The notes: generated from the letters alone by a model not told the origin. DNA of 64,000 bases from Henricia sp. BOLD:AAB3569 (GCA_037783545.1 JBBELK010000024.1:1-64000); one strand, 5' to 3'; positions 35,484 to 48,149 are shown, numbered from the stretch's first letter. Numbers and translations are program-made.

Positions 35484-35830
35484 AAGGTGGATTGAAAAAG
35501 CCGGTCTGACCCGGGTCTGATTTACCTTTTTGCAATGTTCGAACTAGGGGTTTAAATGCTACCCGAATACAGATTGGGCAATTTGAGTGTCCTTGTGTAT
35601 ACGCGTATGGTGTGTAGCCCTCTAATCGATAAATCCAGCGCATAAGTGCAAAATGCAAAACGGCCCGCACTTGCACAGAATGCACAATTCAGCAGTGACG
35701 TTTGCGATTTAAAAGGCGGATTGAACCCGAATTAAGATATACGTAGTGTAGACATGGTTAGTGTTACGGTTGCAATAAAAATGCTGAATCTGTATCCGCT
35801 TTTTTTCTTTTCTCGTGTAAACACAGTGTG
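35484..35830 (+). mobile_element. MITE-like element, copy B
   Basis: Second copy of the element at 32955-33360, same orientation: gtctgatttacctttttgc, atgctacccgaatacagatt, gcaatttgagtgtccttg, gcaaaatgcaaaacgg, and a final aaaatgctgaatctgtatcc. The copies are clearly diverged, so both are old. Confidence 0.6.
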
Positions 35831-36402
35831 AATGTGAACACATCCTGTACTTCACATGAAATAACAGTTGTCTGGACATGCCACTTGGCATACCAGAAAC
35901 TCGAGGAATTCCCGGAGTAAAACGAGGGAAAATTTTGTGATTAATGGTTGCCCTTCTGAAGGTGTTGCTGTTTGCATTTTATTGACAAATGTGTTCCGTG
36001 TTGACATGCACTTCAGGCATTCTTTTGTGTACCAGCGATTCGCCTTGATAAAAAAAACTGTGCCTGTTCGCTTCTGAACCAGGCTTGAAATTGTTTACTC
36101 ACTCGGCACAAAGCCCTTTGGGGCAGATTTTGAATTTATTCTGCTTTTTTGTTTGGATCAACTCGCAGGAGTCCAAATTTGATCCCTTACAAAAAGTACT
36201 GCAAAAAATCTAACCAGTTGAACCCCTTTTCAGATTGTTTTTTATACAGGTTTATAAATCTCAGAATGCTTAACCAACTTTCGTGTGGATGGCCACTATA
36301 GCAGCTTCAATCGGCAAATCCAAGTAAGTAGATAGTTGACATTATATATAATAGTGCGCATATCATTATTACCCCTGATGATTGGGCTTTTAATGCGCTG
36401 GC
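35831..36402. other. no gene recognised
   Basis: No coding, RNA or repeat structure supported. Confidence 0.4.
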
Positions 36403-36752
36403 AGAGTGTGACGTCAATTTCCGCGCGGACGCGTTAACTGTTTTGACAACGGTTCACGCTACTTGCGTGGCAACTCTTTTTTCCATTCGTTTTGCACAGG
36501 AGCCACAAGGGGAACATTTTCTGTTGATTTTTTTGTTACACTATCCTGCCTCCTTATTTTGTGATGTTTGTATCGCTGTGAGAGTAGGTATGAGCAAACC
36601 ATTGCAAGTCATTATGGTCCTTATTTTTAAATATTTTCTTCTAAAAGAATAATAGTAAAACACACTGTGCGCAAACACAATGGATGTAAAACATGAGCGT
36701 GAACCAGTAACCATAGTTACAGTCCAGCGCCCGCAATGTGACGTCATGACTC
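36403..36752. mobile_element. fold-back element with tgacgtca ends, about 350 bp
   Basis: The left arm (gtgtgacgtcaatttccgcg to acggttcacgct) is matched in inverted order by the right arm (agcgtgaaccagtaacc to gcgcccgcaatgtgacgtca). The interior is non-coding. Confidence 0.6.
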
Positions 36753-36785
36753 CCCAGCGAATAGCATTCCTTAATTAACTACTAA

Positions 36786-36911
36786 AGTGTGACATCGGTT
36801 GCCAGGGTAACTGGGTCTAAACATTCACTGGTAATCTGAAACATCTATTACAAAAGCACAGGGGAACAGTTCACTGGTTTTAGTGTAGACCCAAGTAATC
36901 TTGGTAACACA
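36786..36911. mobile_element. fold-back element related to 14024-14190
   Basis: Inverted arms: gttgccagggtaactggg, then tctaaacattcactgg; and ttcactggttttagtgtag, then acccaagtaatcttggtaac. The gttgcc, ggtaa and gtctaaac words match the element at 14024. Confidence 0.55.
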
Positions 36912-38433
36912 CAAAGGGTGTCTGGTTTCACTTACTTTATTGAATCTTTTATGCTCACTAGGGAGTATACGTGAGCTGCTCACACACAACTTCACTGCCC
37001 TCACAGGTACCCATCGTAGGTGGAGCGAGACAACTTACGGCAAAGTGCCTTGCCCAAGGGCACACACCATGCATCAGGACCATTTGCTGTGAGTTTGTTT
37101 TGAGAACACATGTAGGCCTATGCTGGTGGTTTATATATCCATGGAGTCTATCAACCTGCAAATTTAAGAAATTTTACAACACATCAGGTATACCTTTTCC
37201 ACAGCCATAAGAGGAATCATTGCATATCTGAGAAATAAAGCAAGCCAAAACATAACACTGTGTCCACATTCAGTGTTTCCAATAGCTGTGTTGGGCTCTG
37301 TCAGAAAACAACTTTTTTTTTCAGAAAGGAGAATTTGCACATAAAATTTACATTTTTGTTTTAGATTCATGAAAGCTGTTAATTCTAAACACCACCACAA
37401 GTCCACTACAATTCCATGACAAATCCTCACAATAAACCTTCACAAGTGTAGCACAAGTCCCAGAAGCTGTTCTAATGAATTGCAACAAAGGCATTCTTTG
37501 TGCGTATTATCCCTTTGTTGCTTGTAACGGACTTGTAAATGACTTGTGATGGATTTCTGATTTTTATCATGGTAAGACTTTTGATGGACTTGTGGTGGAC
37601 TCACTGCAACCTGATAAATGGTGAAAAGAACTTTTAAAGTGTTAAATTGACCTGGTCAGTTGTGGGAAAGTTTAATTAACTTAAGGCCCAGTACATATAA
37701 TCATTTGCAAGATTAAACTTGCAGATCCATGGAATAACAGCATAGAAGAATGTTGATAAACCAGGTTGAATGAAGAAATTTCAGCTTCAAAAGCAGAAAC
37801 GAGCTTAAAAAGTCCGGCTTCAATATGGGCGTCATCGATGGAAAAGACCAAAATTTTTGCGTACAACTTTTTCGTGTATTGCCATAGGAATGCACGAAGG
37901 CCTTGTACGCATAAATGTCATTCTTTGCCTGGTTCTCAGACAAAATGGCGGCGCCCATAGTATCACTGCAATTACTGTTCTTTGTGAAGTTTGTATATTT
38001 TTTCAGTGGGTCATATTTCATGTTTTTTGCATAATAATAATGTATGAATTACATTTGCTTAATATGATGTCTCTTGTTTCTCCTTTAAATGACGCTAGTT
38101 CTAGTCTGCCTGTGATCGGGGCCTGGTATTCTCCTATGATTTGTGCATCCAGTTTGCCTGAATCAGTTGGGACCACAAGGGAGTTTCATGTAAGTATGAT
38201 GATGATAGAATTATGTCTCCCCACATCCATTAAGATTTCATTGTCTGTACAGATGAGTTCCAGTTGTCAGGCATCTGTCATATTTCTAAAGATGTGTAGT
38301 CATTCGGAATGTTTTCAAGACATTTGCAAAATTTGAAAGCATATTTTGTCACTACTTTTTAAAAACGTTTTACTAGATCTGACTTTGAGTAGTAGTAAGT
38401 AGATTCTGCTGAAGTTTGTGGCACATTTTTCAG
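36912..38433. other. no gene recognised; possible transcript 5' region near 37.9 kb
   Basis: A caaaatggcggcgcccat word (about 37942-37959) resembles YY1-type core-promoter or leader motifs found near some 5' ends. A donor-like catgtaagtat lies at about 38187. No coding frame is convincing here. Confidence 0.3.
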
Positions 38434-38888
38434 TGGGCAAGTCCAGTCAATTTCAGAATAAATGTGTGAAAAGTGTGAACATTGTCATACAAATGTTGGA
38501 TGAAGTTCTTGAACAAAAGTATGATTGTGTAAATAGAATGGGCTCATTGATTGTGTGCCAACTTGGAGTATTTGCAGCAAAATTTGACATTAAAATTACA
38601 CTGTTGTTCTGCAAAACAGGAGTTTGTTGCAAGAGAGTTCTTTATAAATACGTGGAGCTGAATTTACCTAATGGCAGAGGGAAAAGGGATGTCAATGAGG
38701 CATTGAGAGAGGTAAGTGAATTTCTTTGTTTCCATGTCGGCCATTTTGAATGTTGCAAAATTGATTTAAAACCAAATATAGTGACCTCACTTTTTAGTTT
38801 TACTTGTCGTTTTCATATGAGGCAGCTAAAATTAAAATCCATTTTGCTCCCACAGGAAACCACACATGTAGGCCTAAACAAAACATGA
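38434..38888 (+). CDS. two exon-like blocks of an unrecognised gene
   Basis: Block one, 38434-38711, follows a good acceptor (cacatttttcag) and ends at a strong donor (gtaagt). It encodes about 92 residues including VNIVIQMLDEVLEQKYD, FAAKFDIKITLLFCKTG and YVELNLPNGRGKRDVNEAL. Block two, 38856-38888, follows ttgctcccacag and keeps phase 0, adding ten residues to a TGA. AATAAA follows at 38933-38938. The 144-bp intron is itself open in this frame, so retention would not truncate the product. I recognise no family. The upstream exons were not found, so this is a candidate 3' part of a gene or a mobile-element gene. Confidence 0.3.
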
Positions 38889-39462
38889 TGTCAGTACATT
38901 TTAGCTGTATTCCATAAAGAATTCGCAACAAAAATAAAAACGCAGAACCATTTACCCCACTTTTGTCAGAATTGGTGTTTTTGACAGTTGAAAAGTCTAA
39001 AACCCATTACACTGTGTGTGCGATTTCTTCCATACTAATTATTGCTGTGTAATTGTTTTCTTTAACAATTTTCATTTAATTGTGAATTTTTGTTCCGTTG
39101 AATGAGCAAGTGTCAAGCCATTTTGTTGTGCTTTTGTGTGTGACAAGGTCACATAGAGGTAACGTTTAAAAAGAAAATCACAATATGAAAATCGTTCTTT
39201 TGGTAACCTAGGTGGACAAAGGACAAACTAAATGTGCGTAAAGTGTATGAGTATTAAATATCTTTGTGGGTTTTGTGTTTTTTGTGTAAGAGTTCAAGTG
39301 GCCTGCACACATTCACACAAAATCTGGCCAACCACGACTTAGACTTTTCTAAAGTTTCACACGGTGCACTTTGTGTATTGTACATGTAACGTTTTTAAAA
39401 AAAGTTTGCCTTTTTTTTTTAAACTAGAAGAAATGAACAACTAGATGCAACACTTATGACAA
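38889..39462. other. no gene recognised
   Basis: AT-rich, with a candidate AATAAA at 38933-38938. Nothing else is supported. Confidence 0.4.
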
Positions 39463-39545
39463 ACAGGTTTGTTGGTAGAGCAACTGTCTTGTTTGCCAGA
39501 GGTCTCAGGTTCAAATCCCCCAAAATGTTGTTGGCTCTCAATTTG
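39463..39545 (+). mobile_element. tRNA-like SINE head
   Basis: An A-box-like gttggtagagcaactg is followed 29 bases later by a B-box-like caggttcaaatcccc. The acceptor-stem halves do not pair and no anticodon arm is convincing, so a SINE or tRNA relic is more likely than a tRNA gene. Confidence 0.5.
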
Positions 39546-40065
39546 CATGCGGAATCTGAAGGTTTTAGTCTTTCCATTAAAAGAAAATTCAACCAAGCAT
39601 TTAAATTACTGTCGCCTGAACACAGTGCCTGCCAGTCTTAATAAACCCCACAACCAGCCACACTTTCTAACGGTTAGCAACGATGCACTTAACACTTGAC
39701 CATGCCACAAGCAGCAATCCTTATTTCATTAAGTTGTTCTCCCTGATGGATTTTGAGGCAGCATGCGTGCATTTGCGTCGACGAGGGTGCATTTTAATGT
39801 GAACGTGTTTCAGGTTGTCTCGCTCTTAACTGAATGGAAATATCAATGACCTAGGTTTAATGCATTTGGACTCGCATTCTGCATGCATGCATTAGGCCAA
39901 TGGGAACTGGTTTTATATTACACGTGTGCGGTATAGTGGTTCCGATTTTAGCGAATACAGGTAAATTTTCTCCACATACCATACTGACCATCTGGTAAGG
40001 CTTGTTTTACCCATGACAACATATAAGTATCATACCAAAGTACAGTGTTTGAAGAACATTTCATA
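39546..40065. other. no gene recognised
   Basis: Probable remains of the SINE body up to about 39600, then unique sequence. Confidence 0.35.
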
Positions 40066-40319
40066 CTCTGGGTTGATTCACATCGAGTCTTTTCGCGCGT
40101 AAATTTAACGTGTCTCACTTCGAAAAAAAGCGGTATGGAGGCAATTTGGAGCAAAACGACGCAGCACCACAGAATCAACTTGGGCAGGAAGATTTTTGTG
40201 ATTCTGTGATTTTCAGTTCATCGTTTCACTCCAAATATTTTCCATAGGCCTACTGCTTTTTCTCAAAGTGACGTGCATCAGATTTATGCGCGAAAAGGCA
40301 CAGTGTGATTTCACCCTTA
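40066..40319. mobile_element. MITE-like element with gggttgattca ends
   Basis: The left end ctgggttgattcacatcg mirrors the right end cagtgtgatttcaccctta. Inner arms carry aaaaaaagcggtatgg and actgctttttctc. The centre has tgattctgtgattttcag. It has the same architecture as 22912-23158. Confidence 0.6.
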
Positions 40320-42254
40320 TTTCAGTTTCGAAGTCAATTTCATTAAATTCTTTTCTAAAACAAAATGAGTGTTTTGTAATCCAGAAATTAATCCTAAGCA
40401 TTGTAATGACTTCAAAATTTGAGACTCGAAAGTGATTTACTGTACCAAATACAGCATATTGTTGCACATTCCTAGCCCTTAATATTTGCCCAGATACTAT
40501 TATGTTTGTTTTTGTACCACTTTACTGGTATTCTGTTTCTTTTGTACATGTACATTTGTGCATACTGTACATGTGTAAATCGCTATGTTATGTTTGTGGC
40601 ATCCCATGACTCTCAAATGAATATGTGTACAGTGACTGTGGCATATGCATGTGGTATTCTCTCAGATATTGCTTCTTCTAAATATTATTAGTCATCCTGG
40701 TGTGCATTTCGTTGCACTATATGGACACTACTTCATGAACGAAGCACACACACAGTCTGCCAGAACAATACGGAAATGTATCCATTACAATAAGTACATC
40801 AAGCTCCAGAGATGAATCACGAAGCATTTTGTCCGTCAAAAACATCACTCACTTCACATAAAATCCCTTATTAAAAGAAAGAACCTTCCCCGCCTCCTCT
40901 TTCGCAAGTGGCCTTTAAAACGCTAGATTAGGATCATATCTCTTCTTAATAATGGCCCGCCGCGGTAGCTAATTTATGCCACACACTGTCTCTCCTCCGT
41001 GCGCAATCAACAAGGAGTGGCGAGACAGTCCCCAAATTTGCGCGTCATTGGCGATAAGTATCCCATTTCTTTCCCCAAATTGTGCTCATATACGGAAGCT
41101 TTATAGATTTCGTCGGCAAGATTTCGATCTCGTTTTCGCCCAATGCAAGGATTATCCAAGTAATGCACCGGCACTGCGTGATTGCGATCGGAACCTTGAA
41201 ATTTTGAAAAAGTCAGCCTCCGCGGATCCATACCCCGTTACACGGCTTGAATTAGATCTGCCCTGTTGAGCATGTTCCTTCTGTCAATGGAATATCGAGC
41301 TGTAAAGCTTTCAACGTTTCGCTATTCCGAAGCCTTAGTCATTTGAACCACTCCTTTCTCACTCTACGTGGATGGCATACAGTACCTGCCGTGCTTAATT
41401 TAGCCACTGTAGTTGAATGTAATGATATGAGTCATCCCATTTGAAGTACTTGTGAAAAACGTCCGGGTATTTGTCTTGGGAGCAGAGTGACTTGTTCATG
41501 TGAACATAAATTATTGATTTTTTTCCTTCATACTTGCACAGTTTGCACTTATCTGACCTTTATGTCTTGTGTATAACCTAATAAAATATATAATACATGA
41601 GGGAAAGTCACTCAAAGCTGACTAGAGGTCATTTATGTCACAAAATTGCCAAATTTATTTTTGCTATTTTTTTCCCACTCTGAGGTTCTGTTTTTTTTTT
41701 TAAATGCATACAAACATTTAAATAGAGCATCCTCCTTCAAATTAAAATTGCAGAAAATTGTAGACTTTTACTTGAATAAAAATGTTTAAACTAAAAATAG
41801 TCAAGCTTTGTATCATTTCCACGTAATGATTACTCAGCAAGAAAGTATGATAGCTTCACTGGTGTAAGTTTTTAATATTAAGGTCAAACGAATTAAAAAA
41901 ATTTCAAAATGAGATGCTTTTAAGCATTTTAAACTCTGATTCTTATTTTATACCAAGGAGTAATATTTCTGTGGATGCAAGGATTGTTATTCACCAACCG
42001 AATGGCCAAATATATTTACAAAACATGTTTTCAAGTGGGAATTAAAATAGGTGGGAATACATGTAGGTGTTTGGTACTACAAAATAAGAAAATTGAAAAA
42101 GAGTTTGACTTGCAGAAAGGTCTTATTTGGATGATATAATTGTTCATTGTTGAAAACCAACAGCATGGACTTTTGAGGAACATGTCTCAGCTATTATTAT
42201 TTTGGAGCATTAGTAAAGGAAAATTTAAGATCTTGTATTTGATGACGGGTAAAT
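40320..42254. other. no gene recognised
   Basis: A GC-richer stretch at about 40960-41290 has open frames on both strands that look equally unlikely. The rest is AT-rich. No gene is called. Confidence 0.4.
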
Positions 42255-42632
42255 TAGGCTTATATGTAAACTCCGAGACTGCCCCGGGTTAAAATGCCAA
42301 TTTTCAACCCCGCATCGTTTCACACTTGTTTTGGCCAAACCGGGTTTTGGCCAAACCGAGTGATATAATCGAGCGTTGCTCGCATGCGTACACATGTAAG
42401 TGGTCACAAGCAGCAAGAATCTCAACCCAGGGAAAAACTCAACACTGCTCGTTTCACACTACCGTTTTCAACCCTGGGCGAAAAATTTCAACCCTGGCCC
42501 CGAGCAGGGTTGAGTTCAACCAGGGTTGAAACCAATCTCGGGGTTGGCACGGGATTGAAATTTCTCAAGTGTGAAACATTGCTTTTTTCAACCCCGCGTC
42601 AACCCCAATATTTTTCAAGTGTGAAAAGGCCT
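42255..42632. mobile_element. MITE with gtgtgaaaaggcct end, internal caaccctgg repeats
   Basis: The right end gtgtgaaaaggccta mirrors a degraded left end (taggcttatatgtaaac). Inside, variants of tttcaaccctgg, tcaaccccg and their complements recur in both orientations. Ends are shared with 27765-28165 and 57881-58251. Confidence 0.65.
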
Positions 42633-43317
42633 AAAGTATGCAGAGTCATAACCGCTGATGTTTCTTTTATTCACACAAATTCTTATTCGTACTTTCGTTT
42701 GTTGATGTAGTGGCATTTAAAAAGAAAACAAATTTGTTGGTTTTCAACAAAGCATTCACGCTTTAGAAAAAAAAAATCATCTTTTCACAGCCAACTAGTA
42801 ATTTCCTCACTTTGAGTAGCATTTCACACTCCAGCACAGTGAACAAAAGCCCACATGCCTCGCCAATTCATGATCGCACAAAAAATCTGCATTGATTTGG
42901 CTGTTTTTGACGCGACGTAATTATCTACCCAGGGAGAAGAGCGAGATCCTAATGGATTGCCATCCTGGCTACGAATCAATTGCACCTGGGAGTTGTAATC
43001 AAATAAGACAGTTGTTCACTGTCTACGTTGACCTCTGCCTGTCTTGAAATGCCTTCCCTAATCTCAAGCAGGAAACGACCATTGGATAAGAATGCTGTTT
43101 GGCACTTTGCATAAAGGGTGCAGACTTCCCAGCTTATCTTAAGTAGCCAACAAAATTTGGATTGCACTTTGCATGTACAATTTTACAAAAGGAATTTTGT
43201 AAAAGGATTATTTTTACTCTAAAATCATGACTTTGACTAAATTGCTTTAAAGTTAATCTAAATGATTGCCTTTCCCATTTTTAATTTTTTTTTATTAACG
43301 AATGCAATATCTGGTAT
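42633..43317. other. no gene recognised
   Basis: No coding or repeat structure supported. Confidence 0.4.
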
Positions 43318-43420
43318 GTTGCCTAATCACCATTGATATAACAACCAAACTTTCTATGAGAAAAAAATTGTAAGGGCCTTATCGGGATTCGAACCCAAGA
43401 CCTCTGACTCACTAACATTT
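43318..43420 (-). mobile_element. tRNA-derived SINE fragment
   Basis: On the - strand: a gaggtcttgggttcgaatcc B-box region, then tttttctcatag and the family word caatggtgattaggcaac seen at 6380-6506. The poly-T at 43420 would be a tail or an adjoining run. Confidence 0.55.
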
Positions 43421-43933
43421 TTTTTATTGATTCAGTACACCGTAGATGGATTTGGAAGTTATAACTAATGTTGCACTATGTTCAACACTAACACGATGGA
43501 CCCTGGAAAAAGCAAGAAAAAAGATAGGTTCTTTGTTGTCTTGTTCCCTGACATTCGGATGAAACTAGAAATCCATACACACTGGAAAATTGTCACGTCA
43601 TGGAATGAACAACACCTGGCATGAACCTGTTCAGGGACGTGTACTCGAACAAAAAAACATTCAAACTGAATACATTTGGTATTACAATTAAACACTGTGT
43701 ACATTGTAAGTGTGATTGTCAAAGATCAAAACTTCAGTCGCAAAAAAATGCATTTTACAGACGAAGGGTGAATTGATTGAATTAAATGTTTGTTCTGTAC
43801 ATGTATATGTCGGCCCTACTGCATTTTATGTCTACGGGCATTTCAGCGTAGACATGAAATTATCACAGCTTAAACATGATCAAGATATGTGTAGGCCTAT
43901 GGGCAAATTACATAACAAGATACATTTATTTAA
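43421..43933. other. no gene recognised
   Basis: Unique-looking sequence before the TTAA hairpin element. Confidence 0.35.
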
Positions 43934-44055
43934 AGGCAGCAATTCGCGCGCGCTAAACTCGTGCCACGAAATACGCAGCTCCAGGCCTTTGCTATGTAGC
44001 TGCGTATTTCGTGGCACGAATTTGGCGTGCGCGCATTGCTGACGAGCCTGTGCCT
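43934..44055. mobile_element. 122-bp hairpin MITE with TTAA duplication
   Basis: TTAA flanks both sides (43930-43933 and 44056-44059). The ends begin aggca and finish tgcct. A nearly perfect hairpin (gtgccacgaaatacgcagct and complement) fills the middle. A larger copy is at 62818-63114 and a fragment at about 55371-55415. A TTAA target suggests a piggyBac-like or Kolobok-like source. Confidence 0.8.
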
Positions 44056-45034
44056 TTAAGCAGGTAAATCAGAGACCAAAAAATCTCCATCTCTTCCAAA
44101 CAAACTTCCAGGGCCTTTTGAGTGTTACACAACACCCTGGACTATTTGCTCCACCAAAGGATGGAGCAAATGTGGAGTTTGCACAATCTTGACCCAAATT
44201 GCTCAGTTCAGTACTGAGGCATGTCTCACTCACTTCTAAAAATAGAAAAAAAGAGAGAGAGAAAACAAGTGCCCAGTGCCGAATTAGGTCAGAGCCTGCC
44301 AATTACTTTAGAACCTGACCCTCGCATTAGTAGATTTGGGGGAGAAAATTGACAACTGGGAATCCAAGAAATGAAGCAGAGCGTTAAACCTTCAAACTAG
44401 GGAATGATGTAGGAGCAGTGTGTAGTGTTGCCAGACTTGGCCAATTTCACAGTGATTGCGTTTTAATCACAGTTGCTAGTATACGTTGCTTGGAATTATG
44501 CAGATAATATTCCTCAAATAGAAAGTGTAGTGATAGGCAATACCAAACTTGAAATTGTTTTATTTATAAACATGTAACTCTGGCATGTGGATTTGTGACT
44601 ACATGTCTTTTTGAAGTTTTAGCATTTTAAACTTCAGCTCGTCATGTATGTTGTGGGGACGAGGAAAATCCAGATGGAAAAATGTTAAAACTGCAACCCT
44701 GTGGTTTCAAACTTCACCGGTCAGATATAATTTCATTATGATGCAGTCCATAAGGCCCACACACCTATATACCGTGCAAGATATTCATAGGGATTTACAA
44801 AATGGGCACAAATCTCTGGGTAGTTAAAGTACTAGTATCCCCCACCCCTGCAGGCTGCATGTGCATGCACACACATTTTTTAACGTACCATTCACTTGGC
44901 ACTAAAACCATAATTGGATTTTAAACGTTTCATGAAGTAATGATGCATCTGTGTGTCCCAAAGTTCTACATTCTTAATTCTTTAGATACGTCATGCCCTT
45001 ATTCCAAGAATCCGTAAAATGTTTCATCTTGCAA
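44056..45034. other. no gene recognised
   Basis: No coding or repeat feature supported. Confidence 0.4.
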
Positions 45035-45659
45035 CTAATGCTTAGTTTACATTTGGCCTGCAATTAGTCTACGGAACCCGTATCCTGCCCATATCCCCTT
45101 TTTCGTGCGGCATCCGTGCGGAGACAGGAGGCGGCCGTGAGATTTTCGTACGGATTCACGGGCTCCGTGGCCTCTACGATTTTGTTTTGCGGGAAGTTAT
45201 ACAAATTTTAAAAAAGCGTAAGCCCGTTGCCCGTAGACATGTCATAGGTGGCATTGCACAATCCCCGCACGGGCATCGCGCGGAGGCCTCGCACTGATCG
45301 TGCAGCAAACGCGAGATTTTTCGGTGAACATGGGGCAAACAAAATCGTACAGAGATTGTAGACTCGTGGGACATTCGCACGGCCATCGCACAGCTATCGC
45401 AAGGTTGCTGCTCGCTGCCCGTGCAGTACCCATGATATTGAGCAGTCATCCCGCGGCAACCCCATAGCTCCCGCATAATGGCCGTGCAGCCGCCTTGAGG
45501 CGGAGGCTGTGGAGACTGCACGGCTACTGGGCCAATACAAGAAATGGCACGATGCTCGTAGATAATGTAAACACAAACATCGTAGACCGTAGCCTCCTAC
45601 AATGCCCCAAAAATCGCACGAAAAATCGTAAACCGGGGCAAATGTAAACTAAGCATTAG
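45035..45659. mobile_element. 625-bp GC-rich fold-back element with perfect 21-bp ends
   Basis: The terminal inverted repeats 45035-45055 and 45639-45659 are perfect, starting ctaatgcttagtttacattt, and are flanked by CAA on both sides. The interior is GC-rich with many short cgcacgg-type inverted words (gtgcgg, ccgtgc). The open frames inside are by-products of this composition. Confidence 0.75.
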
Positions 45660-46372
45660 CAAGTGAAAGGCCCTATATTGGCCTAATGCAAGTGCAAAAT
45701 GTGCTGCATGTCCTTAAGGAACAAAGAAACTACCCCACAAGATGGCAGCTACTGGATACTGTCTGTAAAGGCTGCTCAATCTCAAGCCTGTCCCTGAATT
45801 CCTGACCCAGATTCTGATTGGTCTCTGTTGGCCAACACCAGAACTACTTAGGTTGACCTCCGATCTATAGCTGGGTCAGTGGCAAACATGAAATCTTTAT
45901 TCCATTTGTCCAAGACCCAGATGTTGTTAATGTTATGTACACGCACAGAGCGCTGAAGTTTGCCAGAAGAAACCACAAAGGCTATATCATAAAGTCTTAG
46001 TCAGCACTTGCCAAATGTCAAGGTTAAAATGATTTAATTATTAGTAAAATGTGGGTTCTGAGAAGGAAAATGGAATATGTTAATGTAAACAAGATCCTCA
46101 CCAAAATCATAAATTATTTTAAAAACAGGTCACCAGCTGACTTTAATGTGTTAATTCACTTGCTGGAGGGGTGGGGGAGGAAAACAATAATTTGATTAAA
46201 AGTAGAAAATCACTTGTAATCTCAATGACAATTTGAAATTCTTGTATTATAGTCAGGGGAATAAAAGGCTATTGCTTTGATGATAGAAAGAATGTGTTTT
46301 TTCCTACGCGCCTTGAGATAACAGGATTTTTGAGTTATAACTAAGTTTGGTGTTTTAAAATTTCTCTTCTCT
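45660..46372. other. no gene recognised
   Basis: AT-rich, nothing supported. Confidence 0.4.
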
Positions 46373-46680
46373 AAAAGGAAATTGACCAGATCACTTTTTT
46401 GACAGCCCCCATTTACCTCATGGGTGATGATTGAGATTTTGATATATCACGAGTCAAATGTTTCTCATTACCATTTTGAAATTTTGCGGTGTCAATCCAT
46501 ATATTTTCAAGGATATCGTCGGGGCAATTTTTTTTTTTTTTTTTACATAAAGCAGCGCAGCAATTATACCAACCATTTTGCTTCCAAATCCATTTTTTAG
46601 TATTTTAGGGCGGTATTTTATATGATTGTTAGGTTAGAACAAAATCCATTTTCTAGAAAAATCTTAACAAGCTCTTTTAA
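46373..46680 (+). mobile_element. TTAA-type MITE of the 18493 family
   Basis: The left end aaaaggaaattgaccagatc, then cctcatgggtgatgattgag, acataaagcagcgcag and tttgcttccaaatcca, run in the same order as 53648-53880. The right end (gaacaaaatccattttctag to gctctttt) precedes TTAA. Confidence 0.7.
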
Positions 46681-47301
46681 GCTAAGTTACTTGTACCTTT
46701 TCCTTGCTCTATACATTCCTTTTCAAGCATTTGGTTTAGCCTCAATAATACCATGATGTGGCATAATGCAAATGCCATGTGTCTAAAAGTACCCCTCTAG
46801 TGATTTTTCTTTCACACATCTTTGTAGATGACTGCAGATGGTGATGTATTTTTCAGGCTGAAATAATTGAAAGTTAATACCTGACATCTTGATACCTCTA
46901 CTAAGCCAAAGTGATGACAAAGTAGTGATGACAAAGTTATGACAAAGAAATGTGATGTCTAAAAAATATTGTCTCTATTTTAGCAGATGCATCATGTGCT
47001 GTCCCATGGGGGTGGTACAAAGGAATGTGTAATATCCTATCTAAAAAAACATCATTTGCAGTTACCCAAAATTTTACTTCACAAGTTGACAAGAAAAACC
47101 CGATAGCAATGGTAACAAATACCACATAATTTTTCCCCCATGTAAAATGGTACCTTTGTTGGAAAAATTGCCAACTGAAACTTGAAAGTGTTTTGTTTTT
47201 CTCTTTAAAATTCGTTTGCAAACGATTTTTTAACCATTCACTCAACACAAAAACCATGCATGCATGGTATTTAAGGTTCTCTGAAGTATTACTGCATCTA
47301 T
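46681..47301. other. no gene recognised
   Basis: Includes a short tandem of gatgacaaag words near 46910-46945. No gene evidence. Confidence 0.4.
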
Positions 47302-47902
47302 AGGCCTTTTCCCACGATGAATTTAACCCCCGAGATAACCCAGGTAACAGAACATTTTAACCCGAGATTACCCAGGTTAAGGGCTCATTTCCCACTGCAA
47401 ATCTCGGGGTTACGAATTACCCCGGTTAAGTGGGCAAAAATGCCACTTAACCCGGGTAATTTATAGCTCTGCTCGGGAGGTGGGTTAACCCACCAATCTC
47501 GGGGTTAACGGTGGCCTTGAGACGATTCTCCGGGTTAACGTTTGCCGGGGAAACAGGTTAGCATGCTGACCCGGGTTACGGTAGCATTATTCGCGCGTGC
47601 TTGGCATGCAGTTGGAAAATGCAATAAAAGTGTTCCGACCCCACAAACGCTAAAAAAAAAAACTACAAGAAGCATTATCATCATTGATGTCTTTATGTCA
47701 ACCTCCATGTTGTTTATGCTGCATGATCGATCAATCGATATCCAACATGCAATTACTTCAACTACATGTACTTTGGGGTTATTGGCCCGTTTTCTCGACA
47801 ACCAGAAACATGTTACTGATGACGTAATCATAATCTCTCTTCATCAGCTTTGGTTGCGACGTCTAAAGCTGACCGTTGGATCATGTGAGATATGTTTCTT
47901 TT

Positions 47903-48149
47903 AGGTCAGTCGGAATTTCGTTGTCCGTGTAGGACTTTAATACTTAACCAGACCTAAACAAGTTGGGTCCTTATTTATTGTTGAAAGTAGAAATCGATGT
48001 TAAAAAGAAATTCTGAGGGTCTTTTTCGCGTTTTTGTCGGTTTTTGACGCTGGAACTACTTTGTTTTTCCCGGATTCACAGCGAGTGCGTCGCCATTAAA
48101 CAGGAAACCGATTGTTACTTCGCGACAGACCATACCATTATTTGTGGGG
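47903..48149 (+). repeat. left inner inverted arm
   Basis: Starts aggtcagtcggaattt, continues with aatcgatgttaaaaaga and the gaccattatttgtgggg-like end, and pairs with 51290-51547. Many substitutions separate the two arms, so they have diverged since they were copied. Confidence 0.75.

Noticed and set aside
40976..41269. 97-aa plus and 74-aa minus frames in a GC-richer stretch
   Set aside because: Neither strand shows a recognisable motif, and flanking splice sites are weak.
45174..45576. Minus-strand frames of 115, 63 and 60 aa
   Set aside because: They lie wholly inside a GC-rich fold-back MITE with perfect ends.
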